DNA of 64,000 bases from Hofstenia miamia (taxonomy: Eukaryota; Xenacoelomorpha; Acoela), in NCBI GenBank assembly GCA_004352715.1, contig SCFE01000107.1, positions 816,452 through 880,451 of the forward strand, given 5' to 3'. Positions within the stretch are counted from its first letter, which is position 1, and each line of letters opens with the position of its first letter. A model generated the notes under the pieces. The model was given only the letters and a program-made list of their open reading frames with translations, was not told where the DNA came from and ran no database searches. Below, one piece after another: positions 1 through 12,934 of this stretch. The translations under genes and the position numbers were made by a program.

Positions 1-505
1 TCAAACCAAGGTTCGGCGCGTCTAGAGGCATTCATTGTGCTTCTAAAACTTGTAGTGATAGCCATTATATATTTTGAATATTGTAGATTCAAATTGAGGT
101 TGATCAGAACGATGGCTACTTCAAATCTGTTACTTTGTTCAATTATGTATTGATTCAAATGTCTCCTCCGTTTCTTCCTCACTGATTTTGGTTGAGGATA
201 TATGTTTTCACTTTGAGAGTTATTCGTAGATGTTAGCACTTCCATTAAAATATTGGCCGGATGAATTTCCATATCAGTTATAACTAGATCAATCGTACTT
301 CTGTCATTGGGATTGAATGTACTTGTATTGTGTATAGTTGTCAACCTGCACTGCCTTCGTTTATTACTGGTGGTGATTTAGTCACCCCTTATAAATGATA
401 GTAAATACTTGTATGATTTGTGGGGCCCGTCAGTATAAACATTTTGGGAGTCGGTTTGGTTCGATATCACACAAAATACTATGAAAAATCAATAGTATCT
501 ATATA
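1..505. other. Non-coding, unassigned
   Basis: I see no coding pattern, repeat boundary or RNA structure here. The stretch ends at a scaffold gap whose right side is a (TA)n run. Confidence 0.5.
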
Positions 506-683
506 NNNNNNNNNNNNNNNNNNNNNNNNNNNNNNNNNNNNNNNNNNNNNNNNNNNNNNNNNNNNNNNNNNNNNNNNNNNNNNNNNNNNNNNNNNNNNNN
601 NNNNNNNNNNNNNNNNNNNNNNNNNNNNNNNNNNNNNNNNNNNNNNNNNNNNNNNNNNNNNNNNNNNNNNNNNNNNNNNNNNN
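506..683. other. Scaffold gap (N) next to (TA)n
   Basis: 178 unknown bases followed directly by a (TA)n microsatellite up to about 713. The assembly probably broke in the self-complementary dinucleotide repeat. Confidence 0.9.
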
Positions 684-713
<30 letters not shown>

Positions 714-717
<4 letters not shown>

Positions 718-1246
718 AAACCAGAGTTGAGATTAAGAGTAAGTTTCAAGCTAAGCATCACGACCAAATGATTTGCGCTCAGCATCAGAGAGGCGATAGT
801 ATCGTATCAAAAGGCCATCCGACCACACTTCAGAATCCATGAGAACACAATGAGACTCTTGATTACAGACAATATGGAAGGATGAAAATAGAGAATCAGT
901 ACGGGGTGGGAGGGAAGGACGTTATTAAATTGAAGTGAAGAAGAATGGAGGTGTTCACAACATCAGAAACAGATTTGGCAAAAGGCATATAGAGATGTGA
1001 GCTTTGCGAGGAGGGTGATGAAGAGAACTAATCGGGACAGCAGGGAGTTGACTAGTACCAAGGATGTGACGATGGCGATAAGTAAGCGGTGGGACAGACT
1101 GTTCAAGGGCAGATTGCAGCAGGTGACGAACGTGGGACAGAATGATTGGGACGATTAGGAATGGAAGCAATGTAGAAGAACATTTGGGATTGCATGGATG
1201 AGACATCGAAGGTGAGTTTAGCGGAGGTGCCTGACAATGATGACAA
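714..1246. other. GC-richer block, unassigned
   Basis: This block is noticeably richer in G and C than its surroundings. One plus-strand frame stays open from about 940 to 1165 and gives a basic, hydrophilic peptide. I do not recognise it, and the minus-strand frames are no better. It may be a worn transposon segment, given that (TA)n runs and gaps border it. Confidence 0.35.
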
Positions 1247-1381
1247 NNNNNNNNNNNNNNNNNNNNNNNNNNNNNNNNNNNNNNNNNNNNNNNNNNNNNN
1301 NNNNNNNNNNNNNNNNNNNNNNNNNNNNNNNNNNNNNNNNNNNNNNNNNNNNNNNNNNNNNNNNNNNNNNNNNNNNNNNNN

Positions 1382-1412
<31 letters not shown>
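1247..1412. repeat. Scaffold gap plus (TA)n microsatellite
   Basis: 135 unknown bases (1247-1381) followed by about 31 bases of TA dinucleotide repeat. Confidence 0.9.
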
Positions 1413-1414
<2 letters not shown>

Positions 1415-2395
1415 AATTTGCAAACTAGTGTTATACCTAATTACCTTAGAAATATAGCAAGATGAGATTAAAATTATTCAGAAAGGTAAATTTGTTTTAC
1501 TTGACTAAGAGATTGCCTTAGCTACCCAAACTAACATAGTTTAAATATGACTTACGTGAATCCTTGAAAAGTGCCACTTCACTTGTTAATAATTCTCTTT
1601 AAGCAAAATGAACTCTTTGCATTAAACTGCTAATTATGAACTTATGTCAAAATTATATGCAACATTTAAATGTTGAATTTTAGAAAGGTCAGTAATTGAT
1701 ATCAGTATTTGATGAGGAAGTCAAATATTCATTTGATGTTTTTTCAATCTATTAAATTGATGAATTAAATAATAACTAATTTGAATAACAGTCAATTTTA
1801 GCAAATAATTTTTCACAATATTTTGTAATTAATATTTTTATGCAAGTTTATTCGATTTTTCTTGGTTTCTCAGAGTAATATTTTTATTGACGAATTCTAT
1901 GTCTCGTGTATTTATCAAAAAATTATTGCACCCAAACGATATCTAAATGTAAACGTAGAAACTTTAATAGCAAATGTATGAAATTTATTACTACTGTAAA
2001 GCCATAAACCCATTTACAATTCTTTGATGTAATTGCACGTCATTTTTTAAAAATACTTTAGAAATTATTGATAAATTTCGTTCACAATTGATTCTTGATA
2101 AATACATGCGAAAAGATCAGGCTTAATTTTTTTTCTATTCAACTCAAGATTGACATTTGCACCAAAGCTTTTGATTAATTCACTAAGGAAATTTGTGCTT
2201 TATTACACCTTAATTTTTAATCTTTAGAGAAATTGCTTGAGTAGTATTCCTACACAATCCATTATTGTATTTGTTTGTAACAGCGTGATGTCCACTATTT
2301 TCCCGCTAATTTCAAATAGGAATATAACATTCCTCAAGTTAAGCTAAAAACAAAGTTACATGGGCTAGATTGACATATCTCTTGGCAATTTCAAG
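1413..2395. other. AT-rich non-coding
   Basis: Stops are dense in all six frames and I see no motif or repeat boundary. Confidence 0.5.
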
Positions 2396-2657
2396 GAGCT
2401 GAAAAAGCGTTCACATCTCACTGAAGTAACTGGTAAAGTCATTACCAATCGATAAAGGATTTTCAGATTAGTTTATGATGTCAATCATCAACACCAAATA
2501 AAGAGACCGCAAGTTTTCACGAGCAGAAATATTTGATTCAGATTGTTCATTACAAAACAGTTTATATTCAAATAATGCAGCTTTGTATTGGATATCTTTT
2601 TGATAGATTTCACACAGAGTTTCAAATTCCTTCAATTGATTTTTAGACTGCCGCAAC

Positions 2658-3547
2658 TAGGCCCCTGCGAGCCCAGTATTTCTGGCACGAGCCGAGCCTA
2701 AGCCAAGCNNNNNNNNNNNNNNNNNNNNNNNNNNNNNNNNNNNNNNNNNNNNNNNNNNNNNNNNNNNNNNNNNNNNNNNNNNNNNNNNNNNNNNNNNNNN
2801 NNNNNNNNNNNNNNNNNNNNNNNNNNNNNNNNNNNNNNNNNNNNNNNNNNNNNNNNNNNNNNNNNNNNNNNNNNNNNNNNNNNNNNNNNNNNNNNNNNNN
2901 NNNNNNNNNNNNNNNNNNNNNNNNNNNNNNNNNNNNNNNNNNNNNNNNNNNNNNNNNNNNNNNNNNNNNNNNNNNNNNNNNNNNNNNNNNNNNNNNNNNN
3001 NNNNNNNNNNNNNNNNNNNNNNNNNNNNNNNNNNNNNNNNNNNNNNNNNNNNNNNNNNNNNNNNNNNNNNNNNNNNNNNNNNNNNNNNNNNNNNNNNNNN
3101 NNNNNNNNNNNNNNNNNNNNNNNNNNNNNNNNNNNNNNNNNNNNNNNNNNNNNNNNNNNNNNNNNNNNNNNNNNNNNNNNNNNNNNNNNNNNNNNNNNNN
3201 NNNNNNNNNNNNNNNNNNNNNNNNNNNNNNNNNNNNNNNNNNNNNNNNNNNNNNNNNNNNNNNNNNNNNNTATATATATATATATGTGTATATTATTAGG
3301 ATTCCTGTATAGGTTTATAAATATGGACAACTCTGTACACAGGGCTAGATGAGATATAGCTAGATCTAAATGTCACTTGTTTGTGATCGAAATGAATGCT
3401 GTTACAGTAAGCCAACAGTTAATATATTTTACACGTGTTTGCTTGGAAATTCAAGGCTCGGCTCGGGCTGGGCTGAATGTTTTTAAAAGTGCGAGCCGAG
3501 CCTGAGCTTGAACAAAGCTCGCGAGCACGATCCCTCCCAGGGGCCTA
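2658..3547. mobile_element. Short hAT element (MITE-like), 8-bp TSD
   Basis: The ends are TAGGCCCCTG and its reverse complement CAGGGGCCTA. They are flanked by an exact 8-bp target-site duplication, GCCGCAAC, at 2650-2657 and 3548-3555. Subterminal DNA is full of GAGCCGAGCC-type motifs on both sides. Most of the interior (2709-3270) is a scaffold gap followed by (TA)n, so its true length and coding content are unknown. An 8-bp TSD with short inverted ends is the hAT superfamily signature. Confidence 0.8.
2709..3270. other. Scaffold gap (N)
   Basis: 562 unknown bases inside the hAT element, ending at a (TA)n run. Confidence 0.95.
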
Positions 3548-3860
3548 GCCGCAACGATGAAGACAGAAATCTTAAAAGAGGCATTCGAACTCTCATTAAA
3601 TCGCATATCAAATGTATTTTTGATTAGACATACTATTTTATAAAAGAATAAAATTCTGAGTCTGGCTATTCGTCATGAAAAACTGATTCTGTGGCAACAC
3701 TTTCTTCATTTGTTCGAGAAGCCTTTTTTTCTTTCATATAATGGGACTTCAACAGCTTCGGCCAGTTACGATGCTATAACCTCTTCATTGCGGTATGAAA
3801 GTATTTGCTTTTCCAATGATTCAATATGTAAGCAAGCTGCAGAGAGATCAATAGAACTGG

Positions 3861-5560
3861 ATTGAAAAATTTTGAAACAACATTGATGAAACCCTAAATA
3901 TCTTCGATCACAATATGGCAAAATACAAATTTGAAATCAAAGCATTTGAGCATAATCATAGCAGTGCTACTTGAACCTGCATCATAACTACCCCATCGCG
4001 AATTTCTTTGCGAGTGGTCTGTAGTGCGATAATGTTTTCCAACGCAACATAGAAATTTACAGCCCGCGTTGCGTGGAACTGAATGAAGGCAGTGTTCTTG
4101 ACTTGCTAATGTATGTGTACCGTCATCACCATCTTCAATAAATCTGTATAACTAATTCAACAGATCAAAGAACTTTCTTGATATGATGTTTTTGGAACAG
4201 GTATCAACAACAACCAAAAAATGAAGGAATCATACCACAGCTGCTTCTTGAATATGTCCCAGACACTACGGAACAGCCGTCATATGACTGACCATGAAGG
4301 TTAGTCACAGATAAGCCATGCAATTGCAAAAAATGTGTGAATAAATTTGTCAAAATCTCTGCATTTACATTTTTGCATGCTGCATGCCAACAAGGAATTC
4401 ATATACAAAACCGGTTTTTTAACAAAACGTATGATTATTGAGAATTGGGCAATTTTCGCATACCTGCACACTGCAAAATAACAAGGTTCTCGCACTTCCT
4501 ATAATCTTTTTTCAATATTTTTTGCACAAGCGGAATAATTGAAAAAGTGAAAAAAATTATATTTGAAGCATTCCATGGCTACGTGTGGGACAGACCGGAA
4601 GGAAAAATCAAAGACTAAGCTCTATGATTTTATTTTCAGATATAAATCAGTTAAAAGCTTTACCTCATTAAAAGTATAAATATCGTCAACAAAAACATTA
4701 TTTAAGGGAAACATTTTTATATTTTACAAACCAATAAAGTTCGTTTACGTGCGTGACAGGTTGTGAATAAGGTTTGGCAAAGAACAATGCAATTTAAGAT
4801 TTTCCTGTAAAGTGTCCAGGTTAAACAGGAATATTTTGCTTGCCAATGCATTTTAAGAAAATGATTGAAAGAATAAAAATAATAAAATTGCCAACGCTCT
4901 TAAAAACTTGACAATTTTCAAATAATATTGTGGTTACGTGTGTGACAAAAATGTTGCTTGTGTTACAAAGTATATAACACTGATTTCTTTGCACTCAAAT
5001 TGAATAAAAAGAAACTTAATATATATAAAAATTGAATTTTAATTGAATTTTTTTATTATAGACAAAAAGATATAACATGAAAGAAAAATGTTATTACCAC
5101 GTGTACTGTGTATCCCAAAATAGTTTCTAAATATCATTTGAATAACTTCAAGTAATCTATAATAACATGCAATGAAAATTCTTATACTTTTTGATATACA
5201 AATGCATATAAAAGGAAATGAGTTTATATTGTGGGGTTAAGCCAAAATAACACTGAGGAAAAATTAAATTATATTGTGATCAGCTTAGAAACCTATTTGA
5301 AGAATAAACATATACAATGAAGCAGGTGCTTGATGAACAAAACCAGCATTTCTCCATAGTTATATATTGTTTTTTGTGCAGTGAATAATATAGAGCGTGT
5401 CCAACATTGTGTCACTTTTTGAGTTAAACCTACTGACATATTGACATTATTGTAACCTATCCTGGATAAATATTTGAATGAATATGGATATATGCTATGT
5501 TCATCCCATGAGAAAATGCTATTGGTTCTTACACAATTTTAGTGAAACGTTTTTTGTAGG
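3861..5560. other. AT-rich non-coding
   Basis: No gene is supported. Several scattered ACGTGTGTGACA-like strings occur near 4575, 4745 and 4932, but I could not define a repeat unit. Confidence 0.45.
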
Positions 5561-5599
5561 TAAATTTAATTAGCAATGTCTCAATTTTAAGTTTGTTTC

Positions 5600-7085
5600 A
5601 AAGAGACTAAGTGATTGTCGCAAGCACATTTCTGCCAAAGCATATGAGCATGAATTATAGATTTGCAGTTTCCACCAACTCCATCGAGTATTCCTTTACC
5701 AAGGGAGGTGACAAAATATTACCAGGTAAAGTGTTTATTACCCAATTCTTAAATTCTGAATTAGTACCATCTGTCCAGATGATGTCTTCTGCATCTACAA
5801 CATCTTTCATCAGGATTTTTGTCTTTCGGCTTACCATCAGTGCAGATCAAGTAGGTCTTAGTTTCTCTTTCATACATTGCAACAACAATGAATAGATTTA
5901 CACTACCCCTAGACTACAAAACAATTTGAAACTCATTTTGGTGCTCACATTGATATGCTAAGGTAAAGCTCATTTGTAAAACTCGTGCTTTTTTTGTAAA
6001 TTTATCTTACTCAAAATGATTGGCTTTTGATATTTAAAAGTCTCAGCAAATCTATTTTGGAACATTTCTAGGACTTCAGCAACAAATATTATTCGGATTA
6101 ATTGAGAGTTTGGTATAGAATTACTTTTTTGAATGATCTGCATTGATGGCATCAATATTTTCATCATAATTCCCGTTATTTTCAACTGTGAATTTTTCTG
6201 ATTGCCTCAATTGCGTGAAAGTGCTGAATTCCTTTAAATGCGCCAACTTCTTGCTGTCTTCACAATTTTCACAAGATGATGACAAACAGCACCTGCTATT
6301 CATTTCATCTGAACGAAGTATTTTTTTTCAAAATGAACTATAATGTAATGGCCGAGCCTTCCAATTTCAAAAACAAATGCTCATGAATTAAACGCTCGCA
6401 CTGGTCTCTAGAAGTAGAGCATTTTTGGGTCTCAGTTGGAAAAAGGTTTTTAACACCTTTTCAGTTTCTCTATTATTTAGTTCACAATAAGGATAATAAG
6501 CCTCTCACAGAAACAGTTAAATAATATTTTTCCAATTTAGTCTTTCCAGTATCTATCTAAACTGATGAAATCAATCATTACAGGCGTAGTATAGGAAATA
6601 TCTGGACGTAAGTAAATGTTTTAACGGTTTTTTTTCCGAGGAAAGTCCTTACAGCCTTTTTGTATTGTGTTCCAATGTTCTCTTTATATTTAGACTTAAG
6701 TGGGTTGCCAGACTTGATATCACAGCAACCTTCTTCGAGGAGACATAGATAGCGTTTTTCGACATCTAAAGACAGCTTTGTCACAAGATTCCCTTGTGCT
6801 GTAGGAATTAACAGTTGTTTGTTTCATTGAAGAATTTTACGATTCTGCTTTTTTGCAGCACGACCTTTTCTTTTTCCTTCTGCAGCCTTTCTTCTGTACT
6901 TCAACCTGTCTTGATGATTCACATTCTTAACTAGTTTTTCTAATACTTTCAATTCATTTAATTCTTCTTGTTTAATGTCTGCAGTGCTATTCTTTTTTTT
7001 TCGGTAACATTTTAACTTTCCTCAAAATTTTTGGTGCCATATTTCTGAAGTCCTAAAAGCAAAATCCCCCGTTAGCAGTGTACAA
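5600..7085 (-). pseudogene. Relic of an uncharacterised transposon-like animal protein family
   Basis: Read on the minus strand. First comes a basic segment rich in R and K (about 7000-6830), then a cysteine cluster CCLSSSCENC (near 6290). Next is a piece with MAYQCEHQNEF-like spacing (about 5960), then WTDGTNSEFKN (about 5780), and then, in another frame, TSLGKGILDGVGG (about 5700). I recall this order, including the 'DG..SEFKN' and 'ATSHGKG..DG.GG' signatures, from a widespread uncharacterised family found in multicopy form in cnidarian and arthropod genomes. At least two frameshifts and several stops show it is dead. Catalytic function of the family is unknown to me, so I give none. Confidence 0.55.
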
Positions 7086-8860
7086 TAAATACTGATAGAG
7101 AAAAATAAACTCTTTACTGGTTAGTAGAGTAGCTATGGATTGTCTATGCTCTTTTCTAAAATAAAATGCTTACATTATTTGAAATATAAATATCTTGTCA
7201 CACTAGGTTCCTAATTAATTGATAGAGCTAAAAAGCTGCATTTCTAGTTAATTGATCGTGGTTTTCCATTGCAAAAAATTATCAATTTCTATATAAGCAG
7301 GTGTACTGTAGATTTGAACCAACTTGGCTAGACTTATAGCATGCCTTTAATTGCACAAGATTGTACCTTTGACTGTATATTAGCTGATGGTATATTATAA
7401 AATGATATTTGTTCAAAATTGATTGCAAATGTGAAAAAATCCTTAATGTGCTCAAACCTAGAATGGCGATAGACACTTCAAATATGCTGTCATGATTATT
7501 TTCAATAACCTTCCTGTAGAATGCTGCATTTATTCCACTGAAAATGCACAAATTAAGGCATTGTTAAATCGAAGTTTACAATTGAGGGATCGATGTTCCT
7601 TCTTCGTGTCTGAAACCAGACCTGCATATTACGTCTAGTCACATTAGTTTGTTTTTCCGTGAAGAGTCTTCTTTTTGGAATTATCTTCTTGGAATTCTTC
7701 AGCATCAATCGAAACAAAGTTTTTCCCTTTTTAATTTTTTTGAAATTTTGTCCCAGCGTCGAAATTGGGTCACAGTTAAAGCACCGAAGAAAATCAATGT
7801 TGTACAAGGAGTTCTTCGCACGGTGAATGGCATCTGTTAGATTTTCCAGCTCGTGGAGATTACTAATGAGATTCCTAATAAGATTATGCTGTTTAATATT
7901 GCCATTGTCATATAATACTTATTATACAGGTATTTTTCGTGAAGATTTATCAAAATATGCAACTAGAACTTCTAATTACACTTTAAAAAAAATAACAGTC
8001 CATTTTATTTAGTCAATTTATTCTCTACGAGATTTCCTTGCAATATCAAAACCCAATGGATTGGCTGCATCATTGCTATATTCCAAGCATTTGAACCAAA
8101 GCGGCTTGTGACAGCATCTAAAAACATTGTTGTACGCAATACATATGGGCATTTATGTTAGGGGAAAGTCAAGAAGCATAATAATAAGTTCTCGAACTTA
8201 TAATGCTCTAAATGAAAAATTGGACAGGGAAAATTTTTGAATGATCTTAAATGTAATGAAACTGCATTATGCACCAACATGTTCCAATACTCACACATTT
8301 TTGGGGATGGATGAAAAATAAACGTGATTTTCTTCCATTTTTCGTTCAAACTCACAATGAAGTTCATGTGACGGATTGTTGACAATAAAATCAATGACGA
8401 AGCACCTAAGGATTAAATAGTAAAATTACTAATTTATAGATCCATTTTAAATATTTCTTCCTGAAAACCAAATATATTTATTTTAATATCATTTCAATGG
8501 CGGCCAGTTATTTTAAACCTTTAGTTAATATAATTGCAAAATTTTGTCTCCGATTTTTAATTATTAAATTTTTTGGCAAATCTACCTTCTTAGTTAAGCA
8601 ACAAATTGTCATAAATACGTATTTAACTGGACATGACTGCTTAAAATGAAAGAATGTACAGTAAACACGGGAGATCTATTTCATTAATATTCTTTCCCAA
8701 AAACTCTTGAGTTTTAGTATAACTGTCACTTATGGCATGTAGTAGCTGAATTGTAATCTACAACTTTTCTTATTCACATAAGCGCTTTGGGAAATCAATT
8801 CGAATTGTTTTAAAGCTTGGCAAGTAGAAATATAATAATTGCCTCGATAAGCCTTCGCGC
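7086..8860. other. No supported gene
   Basis: Open frames of 60-90 codons occur on both strands (for example 7553-7807 minus), but none shows a domain, splice context or continuity with a neighbour. Confidence 0.45.
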
Positions 8861-8862
8861 AT

Positions 8863-9111
8863 ATGTCGAATTATGATTTTCCCAGCACTCTCTTTAGAAA
8901 AAACCAAAAAGAAGAAACTAGTGTTTGCAAGTTAGCTCAATTCGCAATAAAAATTGGGCTATTTACATTAAATCAAAGCACACATAACAAAGAGTACATC
9001 TGGATACCATCTTTAAATTTTTGCGCTGCATTTAAAGGTTTTACATTGACTATCTTCCATCACTCTTGGACAACTTTTAAAAACCAAATTGTGGACGCTT
9101 TCGTTTTTTGA
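8863..9111 (-). pseudogene. Possible fragment of P-type transposase
   Basis: The minus strand contains a piece reading WKIVNVKTLNA with a small frame break. It resembles the conserved 'W..VNVK' segment of P-element/THAP9 transposases. In a normal protein this segment lies before the C-terminal block found at 10.8 kb. Here it lies after it on the same strand, so it is either a second copy or a rearrangement. Confidence 0.3.
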
Positions 9112-10614
9112 AGACCACAAAGAAGCATTGTCGAGTGCTAACATTGTGCCTTTCGTAAAAATCTTTAAGCACAATGCAACAGATACTTTCTGTTGAGTTT
9201 ATTCATTGTAGAGTTCTTACACTTGGTAATTTTAAATAATTACATAATGATCAAGTACAATTGTCTTGATTGAGGTCATTCTTTGAATATATACTTATAA
9301 CTTCACATGAAGTTGGACGATTTAAAAGTGATAACAGATTGTATAAAGTTAGATACCGCCTGATATTACTCCAAAGTTTCATAGTCTACTGTTTAGAAAA
9401 TACTGGATTAACAATTTGTAATCTATAGTAAACATTTGCAGTGTAGTATAAATTCTTACCATTTACGATTATTGATGTTAAAATAAATGTCTGCTTTGAA
9501 TGATGACCACAGCGTTCTCTTGATTGTCGATGAAATTGCGATTGTTTTCTAACAAGTAGATATGCAACAAATCCTATCAAGGGCTAAGTATTCTGAATAT
9601 CCATGTATATCAAGAGCTAAAGATGAATTTAATGCTTCTACAGTTGTTCTTTACTGCGATACTTTGCCGAAAATTTTTGGTGGTTAATCTGGGGCAATTG
9701 TACCAGTTTAAATTCGTATAGATTTTAATTTTGTTAGTACTTTGAATTTCGACGTAATTAATCCTTGTTTTTTATCCTTTGTAAATCGAAAAACGACTAC
9801 CTTTTGTTTTTAGATAATGGGTCATTCATCTTTTTTAATGTATAACCAGTTGTGACAATAAACACGACATTTGCAGTACTAATGTTAATGGATTCCTATT
9901 ATGCACTACCCTGCATAAACTAACCGCGGGTGATTATGGCAAGTTTTATGTACAAGTGGGGTTTGCATACCCCAAATAGCAGCGTAATTTTTGAACCCGT
10001 GTTAATAAGAGCCTCCGATAATTATCATCGCGACTCTTTGGCATGAATTGTTATTATGTACACCTTGTCACAAACCTATGCAATTGTTTTTAAAATCAAC
10101 TGAATTACTTGCATTCTAAAATTCAGTCAAGTATTTTTGTAGCCAAATTCCAAAAATCAAATTGAAGTGCTTCGGGTTTGGGACGGATTTCAAAATCTCA
10201 TCCCGATTACAACTATGGTAACAATTTAAACGGCTAAATGTTCTTTTTGTAAAGTAAACTTATACTTTTCTTTAGAATTTGCACATTACCAGATTATTTT
10301 ATTAACCAATTTCTCACTCTTCAAAGAGCCTCTTTTTTTTATTTGTCCATGGAAGAGCATCTAACTTAATTACCTAGAAAATTCCTCAACAGCAATGATC
10401 ACAGAAAGCAATGTTTTTCTTAGCAATATTAGATAAAATTGGTTCTTATATCTGGTCCACTTCAAATTCAGTTTTAAGATTAAATACATTTTATAATATT
10501 GTTTTTCTCCTACCATTATAACTTTCTGCAAGTTTCTTACAAGCTCAAATTTACCAAATTTTAAATAAAATCAATTACATTGTCTCCTTAGAAATGTCTA
10601 ATATCAAATATATA
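9112..10614. other. No supported gene
   Basis: AT-rich DNA between two P-like relics. I see no boundary repeats and no RNA gene. Confidence 0.45.
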
Positions 10615-12002
10615 TTATCCAAGGATGCTAATTTCTGAATGAGACATTGGAATATAGCATAACGAACAATTGTGATTTTTCACACTGGAGGAAAATTCAA
10701 AGTTTTGATGAAAAAGCTGAATAGTTGTATCGATATTATGCGTTTCAGAAACATCGATATAAGTTATATAATAACATCCGCTCCTAGACTGTCTAAAATG
10801 ACCAGACTGCTCTTCCAAATGATCCTGCTGAAAAAACCCTAACATAACATGATCGTGTTTAAAACAATGAATTGTTGTCAATAAGTAGTGGCTAAAACCT
10901 GAAATGGAATAACATACCCCCTTCCAAGAACGACCGATGTCATAAATTAATGACCGAATGCGAACAGTGTGATTTACACAGTCCATGAAAGAAACTAGTT
11001 TGGAACATTCATCTAAAATTACAAATTCTCATCACTAAACTGCGATTGAAATCACGAAAGCGAAGATGTGTTGACGGTTATTTACAGTTAAAAATTTTTC
11101 ACAATGTTGCACAATTTTTAAGAAGTAATACCGTGTAACAACTATCGTCTTTTTTTACTAAATGTGTCTGTAACGCAGCAATAGTTTCATTGCAGAAAAC
11201 CTGACAGCAAAGAGAAACCATCTGCTTTTCAATAGTAGAATGATTAATACCGGATGAAGTAAGTTCAAAAGTTTCAATAATTTGCTCTTTTCTGCACAAA
11301 AAACTGTAATTAAATGCGACCACTTTTGCATTTCGAACAGCTCTTGGTGAATCAGGTAAGAAGAAATCAAGAGTTTGAGTCTTCCACTTACCCAATTGCT
11401 TCTAATGCATTTTAATATTTGAACTGTATTGTGGAGGAGAAATCATAGCTCATTTGAAGATACTGAATTTGTAGCTATCCATGGAATTTCACGTTTTTCA
11501 TTCAAACATTTCAAGCGAAGCATGATTTAGTTTCAAATTATCAGTAATTATCGCAACAGCATTAGCACCTGATTATTTTAAAATTTCCCGTGCTTCCACC
11601 AACTGTTGGCACTAAAACACAGCATTTAAGGACCGGACAGGAAGCAGTTTTGCCACAAATTTTTCACTAACAAAGCAACACTTAAAACCATATTACAAGA
11701 ACATTAGTTGCTAGCTCACTTGAATTATTTTCTGCGTAGCCTAAAACTTCACCACGACAAAATGCCAACGAGGCGCTAATATACATTTTATCCAGTACTA
11801 CAATGCTTTTCTCGATCTTCAAGGTTAGCAAAAAGATTTTGCAAAAATTTATATCAATGATTTCCTTTGTAGCATTACTAAGTTGATCCAAATGTTTTGC
11901 TGAAGTTATTGGTAACAATTCCCTTAAATGTCGATATAGTGCATATGATTTAGCATACCAAGTAAATCCTAAGGTTAAGTCAGATAATGAATAAACTATC
12001 AT
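10615..12002 (-). pseudogene. P-element/THAP9-type transposase relic
   Basis: Minus-strand order from N to C: LYRHLRELLP and LDKMYISASLAFCRG (near 11.8 kb, matching the catalytic 'DEM' region of P transposases), AIITDNLKLN (about 11.54 kb), KQMVSLCCQVFCNETIAAL (about 11.2 kb), and FQQDHLEEQSGHFRQSRSG (about 10.83 kb, the C-terminal 'GrFQ.D.lE..FG.yRQ..GG' block). The order matches the family, but frame changes and stops separate the pieces. The spacing between the last two blocks (about 340 bases) looks short, so an internal deletion is likely. In the DEM block the acidic residue is replaced by K (LDKM). I found no terminal repeats or zinc-finger (THAP) domain. Confidence 0.65.
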
Positions 12003-12811
12003 TTCTTGGCGAGATTAACAAAGCAATGCATTTAGATAAAAACACAGCTTTGTAATATACAAAATGAATATCGTTGGAAAACTGATAGTTACAAGTAAAA
12101 TTCGCGATTTCCTCCAAATCCTCTCAACAATAAACGACATCATTTGTAAATGCGGGATGTTTCACACGCAAAACGCCAGAATAGCACGTATATTTCAAAT
12201 GAGCATTTCCACTTGAAGTTGGGGAAACATGACCAATTTGCACCGACCACAGAGTCGCAGGACCACTAAATTCCTGACGCATAATCACTATTTTTGAGTG
12301 GTAATTTACAATAAATGAGAATGAGTTCCACCTAAAAGTTCTAACTAAGATTCAAAACTGAAAAAATAGCTTATTTAATATGTTAACTATATGCAAATTC
12401 AGTAATTCTGTATTGAAACGCAAATTCAGCACAAACCAATACAAACAATAAATGATGTGCCAATTTTAAAACTTGAATTGACGAGAATATCTGCAAACTA
12501 AGTTAATCCGAATTATTAATGAAAGTACAAGGTAGCCTTGGTACAGTCTCTTAAAAAATTGTAGAATTAAATCATAGAAAATGTTAATTTTTGCTGCATA
12601 TTACTGTTGCAATAATTTTTTTATAGACAGAATGGCGAGATATCAGTAAAACATTGGATGTTGGGTTCATAAAATACGTGTTTTAATTGACCAAAATTGT
12701 TTTCGAGGGATAAATCATCCGCACAGCATCGCCGCTTTCATTACTGATGAAAAGGTTATATTTTTGGCATCTTTCTTATTCAGTGATATTTTAGTTATAC
12801 TTTTCCTTTAG
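12003..12811. other. Non-coding, possibly 5' remains of the P relic
   Basis: The minus strand has a short open piece around 12.1-12.3 kb that continues from the P relic. It lacks the C2CH pattern of a THAP domain. Nothing else is supported. Confidence 0.35.
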
Positions 12812-12934
12812 ATTGCTTTGCCCTGTTAAAGGATATGTTATCTTTCGCATTTGATGACTACTTATCTCTACCGTTATTTCGTCAGCTTCTTACACCCAAT
12901 CTTCCTCCGGTTGCACCTCCAGTCCGTGTTAAGG
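12812..12934 (+). CDS. Candidate internal exon, unknown host protein
   Basis: A pyrimidine-rich acceptor (tttccttta-g) is followed by 123 open bases and a GTGAGC donor. The exon enters with two bases of a split codon and leaves with one. The peptide includes FDDYLSLPLFRQLL followed by a proline-rich NLPPVAPPV. The 'F..YLSLPLF' pattern vaguely recalls the start of an RGS domain, but that is a guess. It lies upstream on the same strand as the membrane-segment exons at 15.1-15.6 kb and is probably part of that gene. The phases do not join directly, so at least one exon between them would be needed, perhaps in the gap at 13925-14856. Confidence 0.4.

Larger units (their letters stand above)
2396..3860 (-). 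pseudogene. hAT-type transposase relic (interrupted)
   Basis: Minus-strand reading from about 3860 to 2400 gives broken peptide pieces, including AACLHIESLEKQ and FETLCEIYQKD. Their pattern recalls the middle and C-terminal part of hAT transposases related to the ZMYM/DUF4371 group. Several stops and frame changes are present, so it is not functional. A separate short hAT element (2658-3547) is inserted in the middle. The family call rests on general pattern only, and another transposase family is possible. Confidence 0.3.

Noticed and set aside
684-713. Open frames of alternating Tyr-Ile at (TA)n runs here and elsewhere
   Set aside because: Simple-repeat translation, not protein.
7553-7807. 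Minus-strand frame with MQVWFQTRRR reminiscent of a homeodomain helix 3 (VWFQNRR)
   Set aside because: The rest of the homeodomain is absent: the 60 residues before it lack the conserved helix 1 and 2 residues and there is no exon boundary. Most likely chance.
12629-12760. Possible upstream exons of the membrane-protein gene
   Set aside because: An acceptor at 12628 is followed by stops, and another candidate near 12708-12754 does not match the phase of the 12812 exon.
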